DNA of 64,000 nt from an uncultured Clostridia bacterium (GCA_944391215.1 CALXSR010000037.1:1-64000); one strand, 5' to 3'. Counted from the stretch's first letter, positions 1 to 9,403 are shown. Program-made: numbers and translations. The notes: generated from the sequence alone by a model not told the origin.

Positions 1-623
1 CCGGTCATCATGCCTGGCAAAGAGATGATACCCATACCAATCATATTATTAATGGTAGGCAGCAAAGCAGTTTCTAAGGCTTCATTTAAAAAAGGACGCA
101 AAATTTCTTTGGGGGTGGCCCCCAAAAAAAGCAGGGTATCTATTTTTTGCCGTTGGCTTTGTAATTGGCTAATGAAATGATGCAGCCCCAAATTCATCCC
201 GGTCATGGTATTGCCCAAAATCATACCGGCCAAAGGAATGGCATATTGCGGATGAAAAATATTTTGCCGCACCACCAAACCAATGAAATAAAACAAAATA
301 CTTAAACCCACTACCGCCATACAGCAAGCAATGATGATTTTAAACCGCCGGTTTAAAATTTTGGCCAAACTTAACACGCGATGAATGGCAAAAGCCAGCA
401 TCGCCGCAAGATACAAAACAGTATATATAGGATGCGCATTTTGGAACAAATAAGTAAGCAAAAAACCAACCAAAATCAGTTGTACTGTCATACGGATACT
501 GCCGATGAGCAACTGCTTGGTTTGGCCGATTTTCATTTTTTGCATCACCAATAACACCAGCAATAATAGCACATAAATCAAACTAAATTGGAAAATAGAA
601 ATTTGCGCCGCCCCGGCATTCAT
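1..623 (-). CDS. FetB/UPF0014-type ABC exporter permease (partial, runs off left edge)
   Basis: The reverse strand stays open from an ATG at 623 to the window edge, giving about 207 residues. The translation is a polytopic membrane protein with four or more hydrophobic segments and the family-like stretches GNTMTGMNLGL and LFLGATPKEI. UPF0014/FetB proteins pair with a small ATPase and have been linked to iron export. The ATG overlaps the stop of the upstream ATPase gene (TGATG), indicating translational coupling. The C-terminus lies outside the window. The substrate is inferred from the family only. Confidence 0.85.
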   Translation of the reverse strand, partial: MNAGAAQISIFQFSLIYVLLLLVLLVMQKMKIGQTKQLLIGSIRMTVQLILVGFLLTYLFQNAHPIYTVLYLAAMLAFAIHRVLSLAKILNRRFKIIIACCMAVVGLSILFYFIGLVVRQNIFHPQYAIPLAGMILGNTMTGMNLGLHHFISQLQSQRQKIDTLLFLGATPKEILRPFLNEALETALLPTINNMIGMGIISLPGMMT

Positions 624-1252
624 CAACGCCACCCGCCTTCCAAAGACACCGTATGCTCGGCAAAACGCTCGCATAAAGAATAGTCATGGCTGATACAAAT
701 CAGCTGTTTACAACTTTGATGGCAATATTGAATGACATTTTGCAGTAAAGCAGCAGCCGTAGCGGCGTCCAGCGCCGAAGTAGGTTCGTCCAACAAAAGC
801 ACATCTTGGGCAAAGGAAAGGAAAATGGCAAGCGCTACCCTTTGCCGTTCTCCACCGGATAATTTGCTCACATCATCTAACAAATGATTGGGAAAACAGC
901 AAATCTCTAACATTTGGTTCATCCATTGCGCGCTAGGGGCCGGCTCACTGCGGTATTGGGCAAAAATACGGAAATTTTCCGCCACACTAACGTCAAATAA
1001 AAAAACATTCTGCGGAACAAGCAATACACGCCGGCGTAAGGCAATCGTATCTAGCTGAGCGATATCCTGGCCACGATACAGGATGCGCCCACGGCTGGGC
1101 GAATAAACGCCGTTTAGTAACCGAAATAAAGTGCTTTTGCCGCTGCCGCTTTGGCCGGTTAAAAAACTAACTTGGTCAAGAGGGAAGCGGATATCGGAAT
1201 AGGGCAAAAAATGATGAAATTCCAAATTTTCTGTGGCAAATAAATTTGACAA
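623..1252 (-). CDS. FetA-type ABC transporter ATP-binding protein
   Basis: ATPase subunit of the two-gene exporter with the overlapping permease. Visible motifs are Walker A GQSGSGKST, signature LSGGERQR, Walker [13 protein letters not shown] and an H-loop SHD. At about 209 residues it is a single nucleotide-binding domain. The frame extends upstream to a TTG at 1279, but the TTG at 1252 sits about 8 bases after an AAAGAGGGTG ribosome binding site and is preferred. It lies behind the terminator of the amino acid importer operon, so it probably has its own promoter. Confidence 0.85.
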   Translation of the reverse strand: MSNLFATENLEFHHFLPYSDIRFPLDQVSFLTGQSGSGKSTLFRLLNGVYSPSRGRILYRGQDIAQLDTIALRRRVLLVPQNVFLFDVSVAENFRIFAQYRSEPAPSAQWMNQMLEICCFPNHLLDDVSKLSGGERQRVALAIFLSFAQDVLLLDEPTSALDAATAAALLQNVIQYCHQSCKQLICISHDYSLCERFAEHTVSLEGGWR

Positions 1253-1299
1253 AAAACACACCCTCTTTCTTTTCTTCAAAGAGTTTCGCCATTCTAAAA

Positions 1300-1325
1300 A
1301 AGACTCCTCTAAAAAGAGAAGTCTT
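1300..1325 (-). terminator. Intrinsic terminator after the amino acid importer operon
   Basis: An 11-bp stem with one mismatch and an A-rich loop is followed on the minus strand by a T-run. It lies 12 bases beyond the stop of the ATPase gene. Confidence 0.8.
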
Positions 1326-1336
1326 AGAAAAGGGTT

Positions 1337-2059
1337 TTATAAAACACGAGCCAAAAAATCTTGCAGCCGATTATGTTTGGGATGAGCGAAGAATTCTTCC
1401 GGTGGGGCTTGCTCTAAAATTTGTCCTTCAGCCATAAACAGCACGCGGGTTGCCACTTCCCGGGCAAAACCCATTTCATGGGTTACCACCACCATGGTCA
1501 TACCGTCTTCTGCCAATTCACGCATAAAACTCAACACTTCCCCCACCATTTCCGGGTCCAAAGCGGAAGTCGGCTCGTCAAATAGCATCAAATCCGGATT
1601 CATAGCCAAAGCCCGTACAATGGCAATCCGTTGTTTTTGCCCCCCCGATAGTTGCGCCGGGTAAGCCTGCGCTTTTTCCGGCAACCCAATGCGCTTCAAT
1701 AAAGAAATGGCTTTTTCATCCGCTTCCTCTTTGCTCATCAACTTTAATTGAACCGGCGCTAAAGTAATATTTTCTTGAATGGTCAAATGCGGAAATAAAT
1801 TAAAGTGTTGGAACACCATACCCATTTTTTGCCGCACTCGGTTGATATCGCATTTGGGATCATTGATTTTTTGCCCTTCAAACCAAATTTCTCCGGAAGT
1901 TGGCTGTTCCAGCAAATTAAGGCAACGTAAAAAAGTGCTTTTGCCAGAACCGGAAGGCCCTACGATAACCACTTTTTCGCCTTTTTCAATCGTTTCATTC
2001 AAATCCTTTAAAACATGATTATTGCCGAACTTTTTTTCCAAATGGCTAACGGTTATCAC
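1337..2059 (-). CDS. Polar amino acid ABC transporter ATP-binding protein (GlnQ-like)
   Basis: Energises uptake of a polar amino acid together with the upstream permease and binding protein. Motifs are Walker [10 protein letters not shown] (near residue 33), Q-loop FQHFNLFPH, signature LSGGQKQR and Walker [15 protein letters not shown]. The GTG at 2059 is chosen because AAAGGAGGT lies 9 bases before it; an ATG-like extension to 2080 would cover that site. The result is 240 aa, normal for the family. It overlaps the permease gene by 14 bases. Substrate cannot be told from sequence. Confidence 0.9.
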   Translation of the reverse strand: MITVSHLEKKFGNNHVLKDLNETIEKGEKVVIVGPSGSGKSTFLRCLNLLEQPTSGEIWFEGQKINDPKCDINRVRQKMGMVFQHFNLFPHLTIQENITLAPVQLKLMSKEEADEKAISLLKRIGLPEKAQAYPAQLSGGQKQRIAIVRALAMNPDLMLFDEPTSALDPEMVGEVLSFMRELAEDGMTMVVVTHEMGFAREVATRVLFMAEGQILEQAPPEEFFAHPKHNRLQDFLARVL

Positions 2060-2768
2060 TTTTGGCCAACCTCCTTTCAAAAATACGCAGTACTTTCGTC
2101 ATCCCGATGACCATAATTAAATAAATAAGGGCGGCAATAAAAAGGGCCGTAGCATTATAGGTATTGCCTTTGATAATTTCAGCCGCTTTGGTTAAATCAT
2201 GTACCGCCAAATATCCGGCTACCGAGGTTTCCTTTAATAAAACGATAAATTCATTCCCCAAAGCAGGCAAAATATTTTTTACCGCTTGCGGCATAATAAT
2301 ATGGCGCATGGTGCTTAATTTACTTAAGCCCAAAGAACGGCCGGCCTCTTCCTGCCCTCTATCCACAGCGGCAATTCCCGCCCGAATAATTTCCGCCACA
2401 TAAGCTCCGGAATTGATGCCAAAACCAACGACCGCTACCGGGAAATTATTACGAACCGAGGCAAAAATAACAGTGGATAAAATAATCAGCTGTACCAAAA
2501 CTGGTGTGCCCCGAATGGTGGTAACATAAATATTGCAAATCCATTCTAAAGGGCGCAAGGCCTTTTTTTCTTTAGCAAAATATTTCACCATAGCAATAAA
2601 AACGCCAATGCAAGTACCAATTAAAGTGGCAAACAGCGCAATTAAAATGGTGTTTTCCAACCCTTGCAAAATTAGCAAATAACGATCCTTATAGATCAAA
2701 GCTTGGTATAAGCTTTCTTGTAGATTGGTAAATTGTGTGTACAAATACTCCTGTAAACCGGCTAACAT
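2046..2768 (-). CDS. Amino acid ABC transporter permease (HisM/GlnP-like)
   Basis: Membrane subunit of the importer, 240 aa, with about five hydrophobic segments and the characteristic EAA-type loop [20 protein letters not shown], which contacts the ATPase. The ATG at 2768 follows GGAGGAATTTC. A strong hairpin separates it from the binding-protein gene, and the ATPase gene overlaps its 3' end, so the order is binding protein, permease, ATPase. Confidence 0.9.
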   Translation of the reverse strand: MLAGLQEYLYTQFTNLQESLYQALIYKDRYLLILQGLENTILIALFATLIGTCIGVFIAMVKYFAKEKKALRPLEWICNIYVTTIRGTPVLVQLIILSTVIFASVRNNFPVAVVGFGINSGAYVAEIIRAGIAAVDRGQEEAGRSLGLSKLSTMRHIIMPQAVKNILPALGNEFIVLLKETSVAGYLAVHDLTKAAEIIKGNTYNATALFIAALIYLIMVIGMTKVLRIFERRLAKSDNR

Positions 2769-2789
2769 GAAATTCCTCCATATGGAAAA

Positions 2790-2822
2790 ATATAACAGCA
2801 GATAGAAAACCTGCTGTTATAT
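2790..2822 (-). terminator. Hairpin between binding-protein and permease genes
   Basis: A 12-bp perfect stem (2790-2801 with 2811-2822) followed on the minus strand by TTTTTCC. Such intercistronic stems commonly reduce read-through or protect the upstream message so that more binding protein than permease is made. That role is inferred here. Confidence 0.65.
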
Positions 2823-2858
2823 GTTCCGTTTCATTGATTACGTAAAGGAAGAAAAAAC

Positions 2859-3683
2859 CTATTTATTGGTATTTTCGCCGCCTTCTACATCCCCTTCGCC
2901 GTCAGCGCCGGATTCCGCATTGACCGCCGTGGAATGATTGACAACAAATTCTTCAATTTTACCTTCCGCCATCAATTCATTCAACACTTTGTTAACGGCT
3001 TCCAATAAAGTGGTATTGCCTTTTTGTACTGCAATGGCATAAGATTCTGGTTCAAAACCAGGGTCAAAGCAAGCCAATTCGCCATTATTTTGTTCTACAA
3101 TTTTTTGGGCCGGTAAGGCGTCGATCACAACACAGTCAACGCGGTCTAATTTCAAATCTTCTGCCGCAGCAATGGCGTCTTTATAATTTTTCACTTCTTT
3201 GGCTTTGGTATCTTCCGCAGAAGCTAAGCTAGCGCCGGTGGTGCCTTGTTGTACCCCAACCACTTTGCCTTCTAAACTATAATCGCCAACATCCGTACCG
3301 GTTTTTACAATAATCCATTGACTGCTGGTAACATATTCAACGGAAAAATCAACTTCTTTGGCTCTTTCTTCATTGATAGAAAGTCCGGCAGCGCCCAAAT
3401 CGCCTTTACCGGCTTTTACATAGTCCACAATAGGATCAAAGTCCATATTTACAATTTTTAATTCTACGCCCAATTCATCGGCAATGGCTTGGCAAATATC
3501 CACGTCTACCCCAACCACATTTTCGCCATCCATGTATTCAAAGGGAGCAAAAGCAGCATTGGTCAACATAACCAATTCACCGTTTTTTTGAATTTGTTCT
3601 ACCGTGGGGGTTTTAGCCCCGCAAGCGCTTAAGCCAAATGCCATACAGCAAACAAGGGCTACTGCTAATAATTTCTTTTTCAT
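2859..3683 (-). CDS. Amino acid ABC transporter substrate-binding lipoprotein
   Basis: Captures the substrate outside the membrane. The protein starts MKKKLLAVALVCCMAFGLSA followed by Cys, a lipoprotein signal with lipobox LSAC. It then has the SBP family 3 fold, with the family-type stretches GVDVDICQAIADELG and DLGAAGLSINEERAKEVDFS. The ATG at 3683 follows GGAGAGGTG, so the in-frame codons further upstream are not used. The last 20 residues are acidic and Gly-rich and probably disordered. First gene of the importer operon, with a promoter just upstream. Confidence 0.92.
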   Translation of the reverse strand: MKKKLLAVALVCCMAFGLSACGAKTPTVEQIQKNGELVMLTNAAFAPFEYMDGENVVGVDVDICQAIADELGVELKIVNMDFDPIVDYVKAGKGDLGAAGLSINEERAKEVDFSVEYVTSSQWIIVKTGTDVGDYSLEGKVVGVQQGTTGASLASAEDTKAKEVKNYKDAIAAAEDLKLDRVDCVVIDALPAQKIVEQNNGELACFDPGFEPESYAIAVQKGNTTLLEAVNKVLNELMAEGKIEEFVVNHSTAVNAESGADGEGDVEGGENTNK

Positions 3684-3736
3684 AAAAATACACCTCTCCA
3701 AATTTCCTTTTTCAATACAGAAATCGTTTTAACAGT

Positions 3737-3764
3737 ATTATACTTCTTTATGCCAAAAAAGCAA
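3737..3764 (-). promoter_or_regulatory. Probable vegetative promoter of the amino acid importer operon
   Basis: On the minus strand TTGCTT (3764-3759) and TATAAT (3742-3737) are 16 bases apart, about 55 bases before the binding-protein start. No operator is obvious. Confidence 0.6.
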
Positions 3765-3806
3765 GCACTATTTTACAATTTATTTACAAAAATGTAAATT
3801 TATACA

Positions 3807-4130
3807 TCAATGCTTGTTTATTTCGTTCTTTTCTTTTTTAATTTTCAGAACAAAATAACTCCGCCTTTCACATAAAAATTGAACATCATGCTTGTATTTT
3901 ACTTGCACGTTTTGATTTTGGCTAATTTGCGCCAAAAGAAGCGCGGCCAAGGCAACAATAATCAAACAGGCTATTCGTGAAGGGTCTATCTCGTCATAGG
4001 GATCTACAACAGAAAAATAGCTTTTTGCACTCATCACATCTACATGTACAAATTGACAGGCCGTTTTATAAAAGATATCGTATATCCCTTTATCATTCTG
4101 ATAGGGTAATGTATCAACTAAGTCAATCAA
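3807..4130 (-). pseudogene. Out-of-frame C-terminal part of a SEC-C/DUF5677-type protein
   Basis: 107 codons beginning at a TTG that overlaps the TGA of the SEC-C gene, without its own ribosome binding site. The segment YDIFYKTACQFVHVDVMS resembles the conserved end of DUF5677 domains (tyrosines followed by a His-containing helix). Then come an acidic linker and one hydrophobic segment (IACLIIVALAALLLAQIS). A -1 shift near 4127-4133 would fuse it to the upstream frame with no gap, so it is probably the severed end of one protein. A coupled separate ORF is the alternative. Confidence 0.55.
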
Positions 4131-5011
4131 AGAAATGCTAACCGTCTGTTTTTCTCCGGTTTTTTATCAATTACTTTATTATAATTTATTTTACCTTCGC
4201 GGGTCTTGTCAAATTCATAATTTTTATTATCGACTTTTGGCAACAGTTTTTTTTGAAATAAACTTGTATCCCGATTCATATGACTCAGATATATATAATT
4301 TCCAAAAATTCCTCGTCCCAACGCATAAATACATTCTGGAAGATGCTCTTCCATCAATTTTTCTACGCTACGTAGCGTTTTAATTGTCTTTAGAGCCGAA
4401 AAAAGGAGATAATCCAATTCCGTTTTCATTTCATATTCATAAATTGCATTGGACTTGCAATATCTACGAATAAAATCGTTCAGAGTAGCAATGATAGCGC
4501 CAAGTACATCATGCAAGCGCTCTTGAATAAAAGAGTTTGATAATACCACAAATTGAACGGCATTGATACTACCCCCAACGGGTTCATTCATAAAATCATC
4601 ATATTCGGAACATAAATTTGCAAATTCTTCCCGTTCCACCTCTGGAAGCAAATCAATATTAAGATCACAAGGGAAAAGCCCGTCGCTTTTATAATAGGCA
4701 TAAATTATATTTTCAGGCAAATGAAGCTTCTTAAACAAATATACGCTCTGTAATAATACCTCATCATTATAAATTGGGATAAACGGCAGCACATATTCCT
4801 CTTCTTCCTGACAACGACCATAATATTCTTGAAACAAATCCTCTAGTTGTTGCAAAACAGGGATAAAATCTTCCTGAAAAGGTACTTTTCTTGATAAAGT
4901 ATGATCTTCATAGCCGTATTGAAATTTCTTTTTTTGACAACAGTTCTTATACTTTTTCCCGCTACCACAAGAACACTTATCATCACCTGAAATTTCCGTC
5001 CAATTTTTCAT
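4127..5011 (-). CDS. SEC-C motif protein, probable DUF5677 N-terminal part (frameshifted)
   Basis: 294 aa. The N-terminus carries a SEC-C zinc-binding motif (CSCGSGKKYKNCC, residues about 12-24), as in SecA tails and many accessory proteins. The rest is a helical domain of the DUF5677 kind; function unknown. The ATG at 5011 follows GGGGAGGG and is preferred to the longer frame. The frame ends at TGA 4127-4129 just where the expected DUF5677 C-terminus continues in the next frame. The longer product would be about 400 aa. No operon partner is evident. Confidence 0.7.
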   Translation of the reverse strand: MKNWTEISGDDKCSCGSGKKYKNCCQKKKFQYGYEDHTLSRKVPFQEDFIPVLQQLEDLFQEYYGRCQEEEEYVLPFIPIYNDEVLLQSVYLFKKLHLPENIIYAYYKSDGLFPCDLNIDLLPEVEREEFANLCSEYDDFMNEPVGGSINAVQFVVLSNSFIQERLHDVLGAIIATLNDFIRRYCKSNAIYEYEMKTELDYLLFSALKTIKTLRSVEKLMEEHLPECIYALGRGIFGNYIYLSHMNRDTSLFQKKLLPKVDNKNYEFDKTREGKINYNKVIDKKPEKNRRLAFL

Positions 5012-5088
5012 ATAACCCTCCCCAAATATAACAAAAAGCTGCGTTAAATTTCCTTTCCCTATACAAAGCAAAAATTTGAGATAAAAAA

Positions 5089-5117
5089 ATACGTTTTTGT
5101 ATCATACAAAAACGTAT
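5089..5117 (-). terminator. Terminator of tRNA-Ser
   Basis: A near-perfect 14-bp inverted repeat followed on the minus strand by seven T residues, 9 bases beyond the tRNA CCA end. Confidence 0.85.
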
Positions 5118-5125
5118 CTTAGTTA

Positions 5126-5218
5126 TGGCGGAGAAGGAGAGATTCGAACTCTCGAACCGCTTTTGACGGTTACACGATTTCCAGTCGTGCGCCCTCGACC
5201 AAACTAGGCGACTTCTCC
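5126..5218 (-). tRNA. tRNA-Ser (anticodon GGA)
   Basis: Reverse strand folds as a class II tRNA. The acceptor stem is GGAGAAG/CTTCTCC, the D-loop contains TAGTTTGGTCGAGGG, and the anticodon arm is CACGA-CTGGAAA-TCGTG. A long variable arm precedes a T-arm with GTTCGAATC. The discriminator is G and CCA is encoded. The GGA anticodon in the loop reads UCC/UCU serine codons. Confidence 0.97.
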
Positions 5219-5351
5219 AAATTCTATGCATTTTTGAACCAGCTTTATCATTATACAAATTTTTTAAAGGCTTGACAAGCCCCTTACAAAAAATTTCCTA
5301 TCTTTACGGCAAGCCTTTACAGTTTTGCCGCAAAGGATTGTTTTTATGCAT

Positions 5352-6290
5352 TTATGCGCTTAAAGTTTGGTTATCCTTTTTTACATTTTCTTTTACTTTC
5401 GCTTTTTGGGTTAAAGCAACGCCAGCTAAAATGATCATGCCGCCTATTATCATACGCCAGGTAACGGCGTCGTGCAATAAAAGCGCGCCCAATAGCATGG
5501 CTACCAAAGGATTTACATAAGCATAAGTGACAGCCTTAGCCGGCGGCATATGCTGCAATACGTATAAAAAACAAAAATAACCAATGCCCGTGCCAATACA
5601 AACCAAATAAAGCAAGGAGCCCAGCGCGGGCAAGGGCAAACCATCGGCTAAATAGGATAAGTCCCCAGCTAAAACGGCAATAACAAATAAAAGCATACCG
5701 CCGACGCTTTGCGCCGCCATTTCGCCGCAAAAAGTGCCGCTACGACTCAAACGGTTACTAAGGATAGCTCCCAAAGCCCAACAAAAAGCGGCGAACAGTA
5801 AAACGGGCAAAGCCGGCCAATAAATTTCTCCTTGCGCCAAAGCCGGCCACCAAATAAAAAGAATGCCAAAAATACCCAACAACAAACCAAACCAACCGCT
5901 AGCCGCCAGCCTTTTGCCCCCGGGTAAATAAGCCTCCATAAAAGCAACCATCAAAGGAGAACAGGCCAAAGAAATGGCCGAAAGGCCGGAATCCACATAA
6001 ATCATCATCCAATTAACCAAACCATTGCTCAACGCAAACATAAAAAAACCAATCAAAAGGGAATGCAAAAAATCCCTTTTGTTTTTGGGAAAAGATTGGT
6101 TAGGAACAAGTAAAACAACAAAAACACAAAGCACGAAAGTTAAAATATACCGCAAACCGGCAAAAAGCAAAGGGGGTAAAAAAACCGCCCCAAAGCTCAT
6201 GCCAACATAAGTAGAACCCCAAACAAAGCAAACACCCAAATAAGCCCATACCGCCTTGGGGCTATCTGCGCCCAGCCATTTGGTAAACAT
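5352..6290 (-). CDS. EamA/DMT-family membrane transporter
   Basis: 312 aa with about ten hydrophobic segments and the two-fold EamA repeat, typified by FVWGSTYVGM near the N-terminus and the second-repeat end YVNPLVAMLLGALLLHDAVT. Members export metabolites, amino acids or drugs; substrate unknown. The ATG at 6290 has GAGGGA five bases upstream. An in-frame ATG at 6302 overlaps the stop of the Smr gene, so coupling is possible with either start. Last gene of a pepV-smr-DMT run. Confidence 0.85.
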   Translation of the reverse strand: MFTKWLGADSPKAVWAYLGVCFVWGSTYVGMSFGAVFLPPLLFAGLRYILTFVLCVFVVLLVPNQSFPKNKRDFLHSLLIGFFMFALSNGLVNWMMIYVDSGLSAISLACSPLMVAFMEAYLPGGKRLAASGWFGLLLGIFGILFIWWPALAQGEIYWPALPVLLFAAFCWALGAILSNRLSRSGTFCGEMAAQSVGGMLLFVIAVLAGDLSYLADGLPLPALGSLLYLVCIGTGIGYFCFLYVLQHMPPAKAVTYAYVNPLVAMLLGALLLHDAVTWRMIIGGMIILAGVALTQKAKVKENVKKDNQTLSA

Positions 6291-6298
6291 GTCTTCCC

Positions 6299-6658
6299 TC
6301 ATTTCCGGTTTAGTAAAACCAATGTAATACCCCGATTATTGCGTCCCAAATCACGGTCCTTACTGAGAGCAGGGTAGGCATCTAATAATGCCCGTCCGCC
6401 TTCCTCAAAAATAGAAAATTGCTCGCCCGGTACAAAAGCTTTGATATCGCCATCACGCAGCATACGTTGTAACACTTGATGCGTCATATATTTCAAACTA
6501 CCGCCAGGCCCGCTGGAGCCATAACCATGAATGACCCGCACTGCTTGCGCGCCTTGTCTTTTGGCTTGCAATAAACCATGCTCTAAAATGGTTTTTGCCT
6601 GAAAAGCCCGCGGTTTTCCTTGTTCGATATTCAATTCTACTAAAAAAGGAGGCTTCAT
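6299..6658 (-). CDS. Stand-alone Smr-domain protein
   Basis: 119 aa, essentially one small MutS-related (Smr) domain. The characteristic VIHGYGSSGPGGSLK is at residues about 42-56, the motif that carries the conserved HG.G signature. Smr domains in other proteins act as nucleases on DNA or RNA; here the substrate is unknown. It lies two bases after the PepV-like gene and touches the transporter gene, so all three are probably co-transcribed. Confidence 0.8.
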   Translation of the reverse strand: MKPPFLVELNIEQGKPRAFQAKTILEHGLLQAKRQGAQAVRVIHGYGSSGPGGSLKYMTHQVLQRMLRDGDIKAFVPGEQFSIFEEGGRALLDAYPALSKDRDLGRNNRGITLVLLNRK

Positions 6659-6660
6659 AA

Positions 6661-8076
6661 TTAAACTCCTATTAAAGCATAAATTGCTCTGGCATAAATT
6701 TGCGCCAACTGTAATATTTCTTCTTCCCCCATATATTCATCGGTTTGATGCGCCAATTCCGCACGACCTTCAAAAACAGGCCCAAAAGCAGCAAAACCGG
6801 GAAGCGCGCGACAATAGGTACCGCCGCCAGTAGCAATCGGCTGCGGGTCGGCAATGCCCATATAATCACCATAGACTTTTAACAAAGTAGCAACCAAATG
6901 GCTATCTTTGGCCAAATATAAGGGATTTTTCTGGCTATCTTGCTGCACTGTAAAACCAGCCTCTTGTGCTTTTTGCTCTATTTTAGGCCAAATTTCCGTC
7001 AGAGGAATGGTAACCGGCCAACGCATATCATAAGAAATTTGTAATCCATGCCCATCGCCGGCAATGGTATTGCCGGTAATGGTTAAAGCGCCGGAAACCT
7101 CATCCCGGCAGGCAATCCCAAATCCTTCCCCGGTAAAAGCGCCTTGGGCAAACTGACTTAGGGCCAGGCAGGCCTCTTGCGCCGCTTTGGGACGAAAAGC
7201 CAGATGCGATAGAAAATTCATCAATAAAGCAATCGCATTTACCCCAAAATCCGGTTTGCAAGCATGGGCGTTTTGTCCTTTGGCCCGAATGGTAATTTCT
7301 CCGCCGCCTTCTTCCCAAAGCAAAGCTTCTCGGTCGGCATATTTAAAATAAGCTTCCTCCAAATAAGCGCGTCCGGCTTCCGTAACCCCAAAAACGGCTT
7401 CCGCCGAACTGGGTACCATATTGACCCGCTCTCCGCCGCTTAAGCGCATTAAAATCAAATCGCTTTCCGTGTCTTTTTCCCATTTTTTACGCAAGGTAAA
7501 GTGCAAAATGCCTTTTTCGGCAAAAATCAAAGGAAAAGCGGCATCCGGAGAAAAACCGCCTACCGGAATTTCTTCTTTGGGCATGTGTTCTTTAAAATAA
7601 TGAATACAACGAAAATCCGTTTCCTCCGCGCCGCCTATAATATGGCGGAAACGGTTTTTTATAGGCATACGGCAAGCTTTTATGGCCGCCATAGCATAAA
7701 GCACCGCCACTAAAGGGCCTTTATCATCCTCTGTACCGCGGCCAAACACTTTTCCGTCTTTTCTTTCTGCGGTAAAAGGAGGCACACTCCAGCCTTTACC
7801 GGCCGGTACAATATCGGCATGGCTTAACGCGCCCCATAATTCGCCGCTGTCACCCAAATCTACCAAAACATCATAACCATCTAAATTGCGAACTTCCAAA
7901 TCCAAATCCTGCGCCAATTCTATAATTTTATAAAATGCCTGTGCGATAGCAGGGCCAAATGGCTCATCATCCTTTTCGCACGGCGTAGATACGCTTTGTA
8001 CCCGCACCAATTCCTGCAAGGATTGGATCATTTCTTCCTGATGGTCTTTTAACCATTGGTCACAATCTTGCCACAT
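6661..8076 (-). CDS. M20 dipeptidase, PepV/Sapep family
   Basis: Cytoplasmic zinc dipeptidase of about 471 aa, the normal PepV size. Metal-site motifs are visible in order: SHADIVPAGKGW (first His/Asp), GRGTEDDKGP (bridging Asp), GGAEETDF (general-base Glu followed by a ligand), and SPDAAFPLIFAEKG. A C-terminal His occurs in RAELAHQTDEYM. The ATG at 8076 is 8 bases after GAGAGGA; an ATG three codons upstream lies too close to that site. First gene of the three-gene run. Confidence 0.9.
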   Translation of the reverse strand: MWQDCDQWLKDHQEEMIQSLQELVRVQSVSTPCEKDDEPFGPAIAQAFYKIIELAQDLDLEVRNLDGYDVLVDLGDSGELWGALSHADIVPAGKGWSVPPFTAERKDGKVFGRGTEDDKGPLVAVLYAMAAIKACRMPIKNRFRHIIGGAEETDFRCIHYFKEHMPKEEIPVGGFSPDAAFPLIFAEKGILHFTLRKKWEKDTESDLILMRLSGGERVNMVPSSAEAVFGVTEAGRAYLEEAYFKYADREALLWEEGGGEITIRAKGQNAHACKPDFGVNAIALLMNFLSHLAFRPKAAQEACLALSQFAQGAFTGEGFGIACRDEVSGALTITGNTIAGDGHGLQISYDMRWPVTIPLTEIWPKIEQKAQEAGFTVQQDSQKNPLYLAKDSHLVATLLKVYGDYMGIADPQPIATGGGTYCRALPGFAAFGPVFEGRAELAHQTDEYMGEEEILQLAQIYARAIYALIGV

Positions 8077-8154
8077 GAAGAACATCCTCTCTTTATTTAT
8101 TTTATTTTTTTCTGCACTGCCAACAAAAGTTCACTCATTTTATTATTATATAAC

Positions 8155-8181
8155 AAAAAGACGGTTTACAACCGTCTTTTT
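8155..8181 (-). terminator. Terminator after the wall amidase gene
   Basis: Symmetrical stem AAAGACGGTT/AACCGTCTTT with T-runs on both strands; it can serve the amidase gene (minus). Confidence 0.85.
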
Positions 8182-8229
8182 ATTATGATTTTTTTCATAA
8201 TCAGACATCTTAAATCTTATCGTTTGGGG

Positions 8230-9267
8230 CTATCTTGCAAAATAAGCACCAATGCCATTGGTTAAACCAACTGCCGCATTTTCAATAAAAGTAGTTTCTT
8301 TCATCAATTTTTCTTCCGTAGGATTGGAAATAAAAGCAACTTCTAACAAACAAGCTGGCACTTTACAATGCCTTAACACATTAAACCAACCTTTTATTTC
8401 TCCCAAATCTTTGCGGCCCAAGCTGGCCACCACGCCGTCTTGAATATAAGAAGCCAACTCCAAATCTGCTTTTAAGCGAACGCTATCGCTATGACAATAG
8501 GTCGCCGTGCCCTGATAAGCGCTGTTATCGTTTGCATTACAGTGAATCGAAACAAAAATATCGGCAGTATTGGCCTGCGCCGCTCTTGCGGCTAAGGACA
8601 TGCCATCTTCAGCATTTTCTCTGGTAACAATCACTGTGGCACCGCTTTCCTGCAACAATACCGCAGCTCTTTTTGCAATGGCTAAATTCACTTTTTGCTC
8701 TTGTAATCCAGTTGGCCCAACGGCACCGGGATCATATAGCCCCTGCGGATTCCAATAGCCATGGCCGGGGTCCAATACAATGGTTTTACCGCTTAAATCC
8801 AATTCACTTGTTAATTGCGGTTTTTGTCCATTCCATTCAATTAAAATGCGATTATATTGTTCTAGCCAAGTTACGCTGCATCCTAATGTTTCCGCTACAA
8901 AACGCAGCGGGATCATTATGCGGTCGTTTTTTAATTCGCAGGCAGCCGGCATAACGGCGCTTTTTTCTTCTGTTTTTGCCAACTTACTGTTTGGACGCAT
9001 TTGTAATGTAAAGTCATCTTTTTGAATTTGACATTGATTTTGCCGCGCATCCCAGTGACAAAAATAACCCAAAGCCTCAGCCACAAAGCGCAATGGTACC
9101 ATGGTATGGCCGGTGCCGTTTACATAAGTTGCCGTATCTGTTTGTACTTTTTCACCGTTTACATAAATGCCAACCCCTCCCACCGCTTGTGCGGTAATGG
9201 GAAAGAGGAACAAGAAACCGCAAAAAAGACTGAGCATAAGCAAAAATGCTATGCTTTTTCTCTTCAT
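8230..9267 (-). CDS. N-acetylmuramoyl-L-alanine amidase with copper-amine-oxidase-like domain
   Basis: Secreted wall hydrolase of 345 aa. A signal peptide ending near PITAQA is followed by a copper-amine-oxidase N-like (stalk) domain at about residues 30-140, with the repeating pattern MVPLRFVAEALG and IPLRFVAETLG. An Amidase_3 domain follows at about 155-345. Zinc/catalytic signatures are VLDPGHGYWN, SIHCNAND and LLEVAFISN. The ATG at 9267 starts the signal peptide behind GGAGGG. The N-terminal domain probably anchors or binds surface polymer rather than copper. Confidence 0.93.
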   Translation of the reverse strand: MKRKSIAFLLMLSLFCGFLFLFPITAQAVGGVGIYVNGEKVQTDTATYVNGTGHTMVPLRFVAEALGYFCHWDARQNQCQIQKDDFTLQMRPNSKLAKTEEKSAVMPAACELKNDRIMIPLRFVAETLGCSVTWLEQYNRILIEWNGQKPQLTSELDLSGKTIVLDPGHGYWNPQGLYDPGAVGPTGLQEQKVNLAIAKRAAVLLQESGATVIVTRENAEDGMSLAARAAQANTADIFVSIHCNANDNSAYQGTATYCHSDSVRLKADLELASYIQDGVVASLGRKDLGEIKGWFNVLRHCKVPACLLEVAFISNPTEEKLMKETTFIENAAVGLTNGIGAYFAR

Positions 9268-9383
9268 TTTGTATTTCCCTCCTTTAGTTTCTCCATCTGT
9301 AACTCTTTTTTCTATTCGTCTTTCATTTGAAAAAACCCCCAGGTAAATACTGGTATCCGCCAGGATGTTTTTGGCAAAAAAAA

Positions 9384-9403
9384 ACATGCCAGCTTAGGCA
9401 TGT
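9384..9403 (-). terminator. Terminator after the CAP-protein gene
   Basis: Stem ACATGCC/GGCATGT with six-base loop followed on the minus strand by nine T residues. Confidence 0.85.

Noticed and set aside
1246-1437. Short plus-strand frame opposite the ABC genes
   Set aside because: It overlaps the ATPase genes and a terminator and has no family-like content or ribosome binding site.
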